NCBI GenBank assembly: GCA_041619315.1
Contig: JBFKEC010000224.1
Coordinates: forward strand, 1 to 5,673
DNA from: Oceanococcus sp041619315
Lineage (GTDB): Bacteria > Pseudomonadota > Gammaproteobacteria > Nevskiales > Oceanococcaceae
DNA length: 5,673 nt
Reading direction: 5' to 3'
In this document: piece by piece, positions 5,513-5,673 of the stretch
How positions within the stretch are numbered: the first letter of the stretch is position 1
Layout of the letters: every line of letters starts with the position of its first letter
The notes under the pieces: generated by a model
What the model saw: the letters and a program-made list of their open reading frames with translations, nothing else
Database searches by the model: none
Told to the model about the DNA's origin: nothing
Made by a program: the position numbers and the translations under genes

Positions 5513-5673
5513 ATGGATGCATTCTGGTTATTGCTGACCTGCCTTGGGTTGGGTGCGGCGGTGGCGCGTTTTGCGCAGCCACCGATCGGGCTGGCGCAAA
5601 TGCTCAACTGGTGGGTGATCAACATCGCGCTGCCGGCGCTGGTGTTGTACCTGGTGCCACGCATAGAGCTGCA
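5513..5673 (+). CDS. AEC-family (auxin efflux carrier type) transporter, N-terminal fragment
   Basis: Only the first 53 codons are present; the frame is open to the window edge. The protein begins MDAFWLLLTCLGLG and contains two hydrophobic segments (about residues 3-18 and 32-49) separated by a short polar turn. The second, NWWVINIALPALVLYLVPRI (32-51), closely follows the start of bacterial AEC permeases, where the sequence LN-x(2)-VI-x(3)-LPAL-x-L is typical. Such proteins are inner-membrane carriers of about 300 residues with ten membrane segments; characterised members move malate, malonate or other small organic anions. Only a weak GGGT precedes the ATG; an ATG four bases on is out of frame. 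It lies 91 bases after the PLP-enzyme gene on the same strand, so it may belong to the operon or begin another unit. The family call rests on a short stretch. Confidence 0.75.
   Translation, partial: MDAFWLLLTCLGLGAAVARFAQPPIGLAQMLNWWVINIALPALVLYLVPRIEL

Noticed and set aside
5479..5664. Minus-strand open frame of 61 codons at the right edge
   Set aside because: It is antisense to the AEC transporter start, which has clear membrane-segment and family character, while this frame has none.

Overview
The window looks like a chromosomal segment of a GC-rich Gram-negative bacterium, most likely a gammaproteobacterium. The pointers are a TonB-dependent outer-membrane receptor with a typical proteobacterial TonB box, a cytochrome c5-type haem lipoprotein, Tat-type signal peptides, a lipobox and strong Shine-Dalgarno sites. 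The genus cannot be read from the sequence. There are no RNA genes, insertion sequences, CRISPR arrays or integration signs, and coding is nearly continuous.

Layout. Two transcription units diverge from a short control region at about 2254-2342. Leftward (minus strand) is a TetR-family regulator (1541-2260), followed after a single base by a TonB-dependent receptor whose 3' end leaves the window (1-1539). Rightward (plus strand) are three tightly packed genes. They encode a small cytochrome c5-like lipoprotein (2343-2705), a Tat-exported covalent-FAD enzyme of the aldonolactone oxidase / VAO family (2707-4128), and a Tat-exported fold-type III PLP enzyme of the alanine racemase / D-serine dehydratase / D-threonine aldolase superfamily (4138-5421). 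The gaps within this unit are 1 and 9 bases. After about 90 bases with a GC hairpin, the first 53 codons of an AEC-type (auxin efflux carrier family) membrane transporter begin at 5513.

Control. The region between the units holds a near-consensus sigma70 promoter facing right (TTGACA, 17 bases, TGTAAT). Its spacer contains a perfect inverted repeat, ACATAC-N5-GTATGT, that also covers the Shine-Dalgarno of the tetR gene. This is the expected arrangement for a TetR-family repressor that controls the rightward operon and its own tetR-receptor operon.

Working model (inference). The receptor brings an unknown ligand across the outer membrane. In the periplasm the PLP enzyme and the FAD enzyme act on it or on products derived from it, both having been folded with cofactor before Tat export. 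Electrons pass to the cytochrome c lipoprotein and so to the respiratory chain. The regulator would sense the ligand or a product, and the AEC transporter could move a resulting organic acid. The substrate is not evident from the sequence. The combination reads as a compact, inducible periplasmic oxidation pathway and is the main point of interest here.
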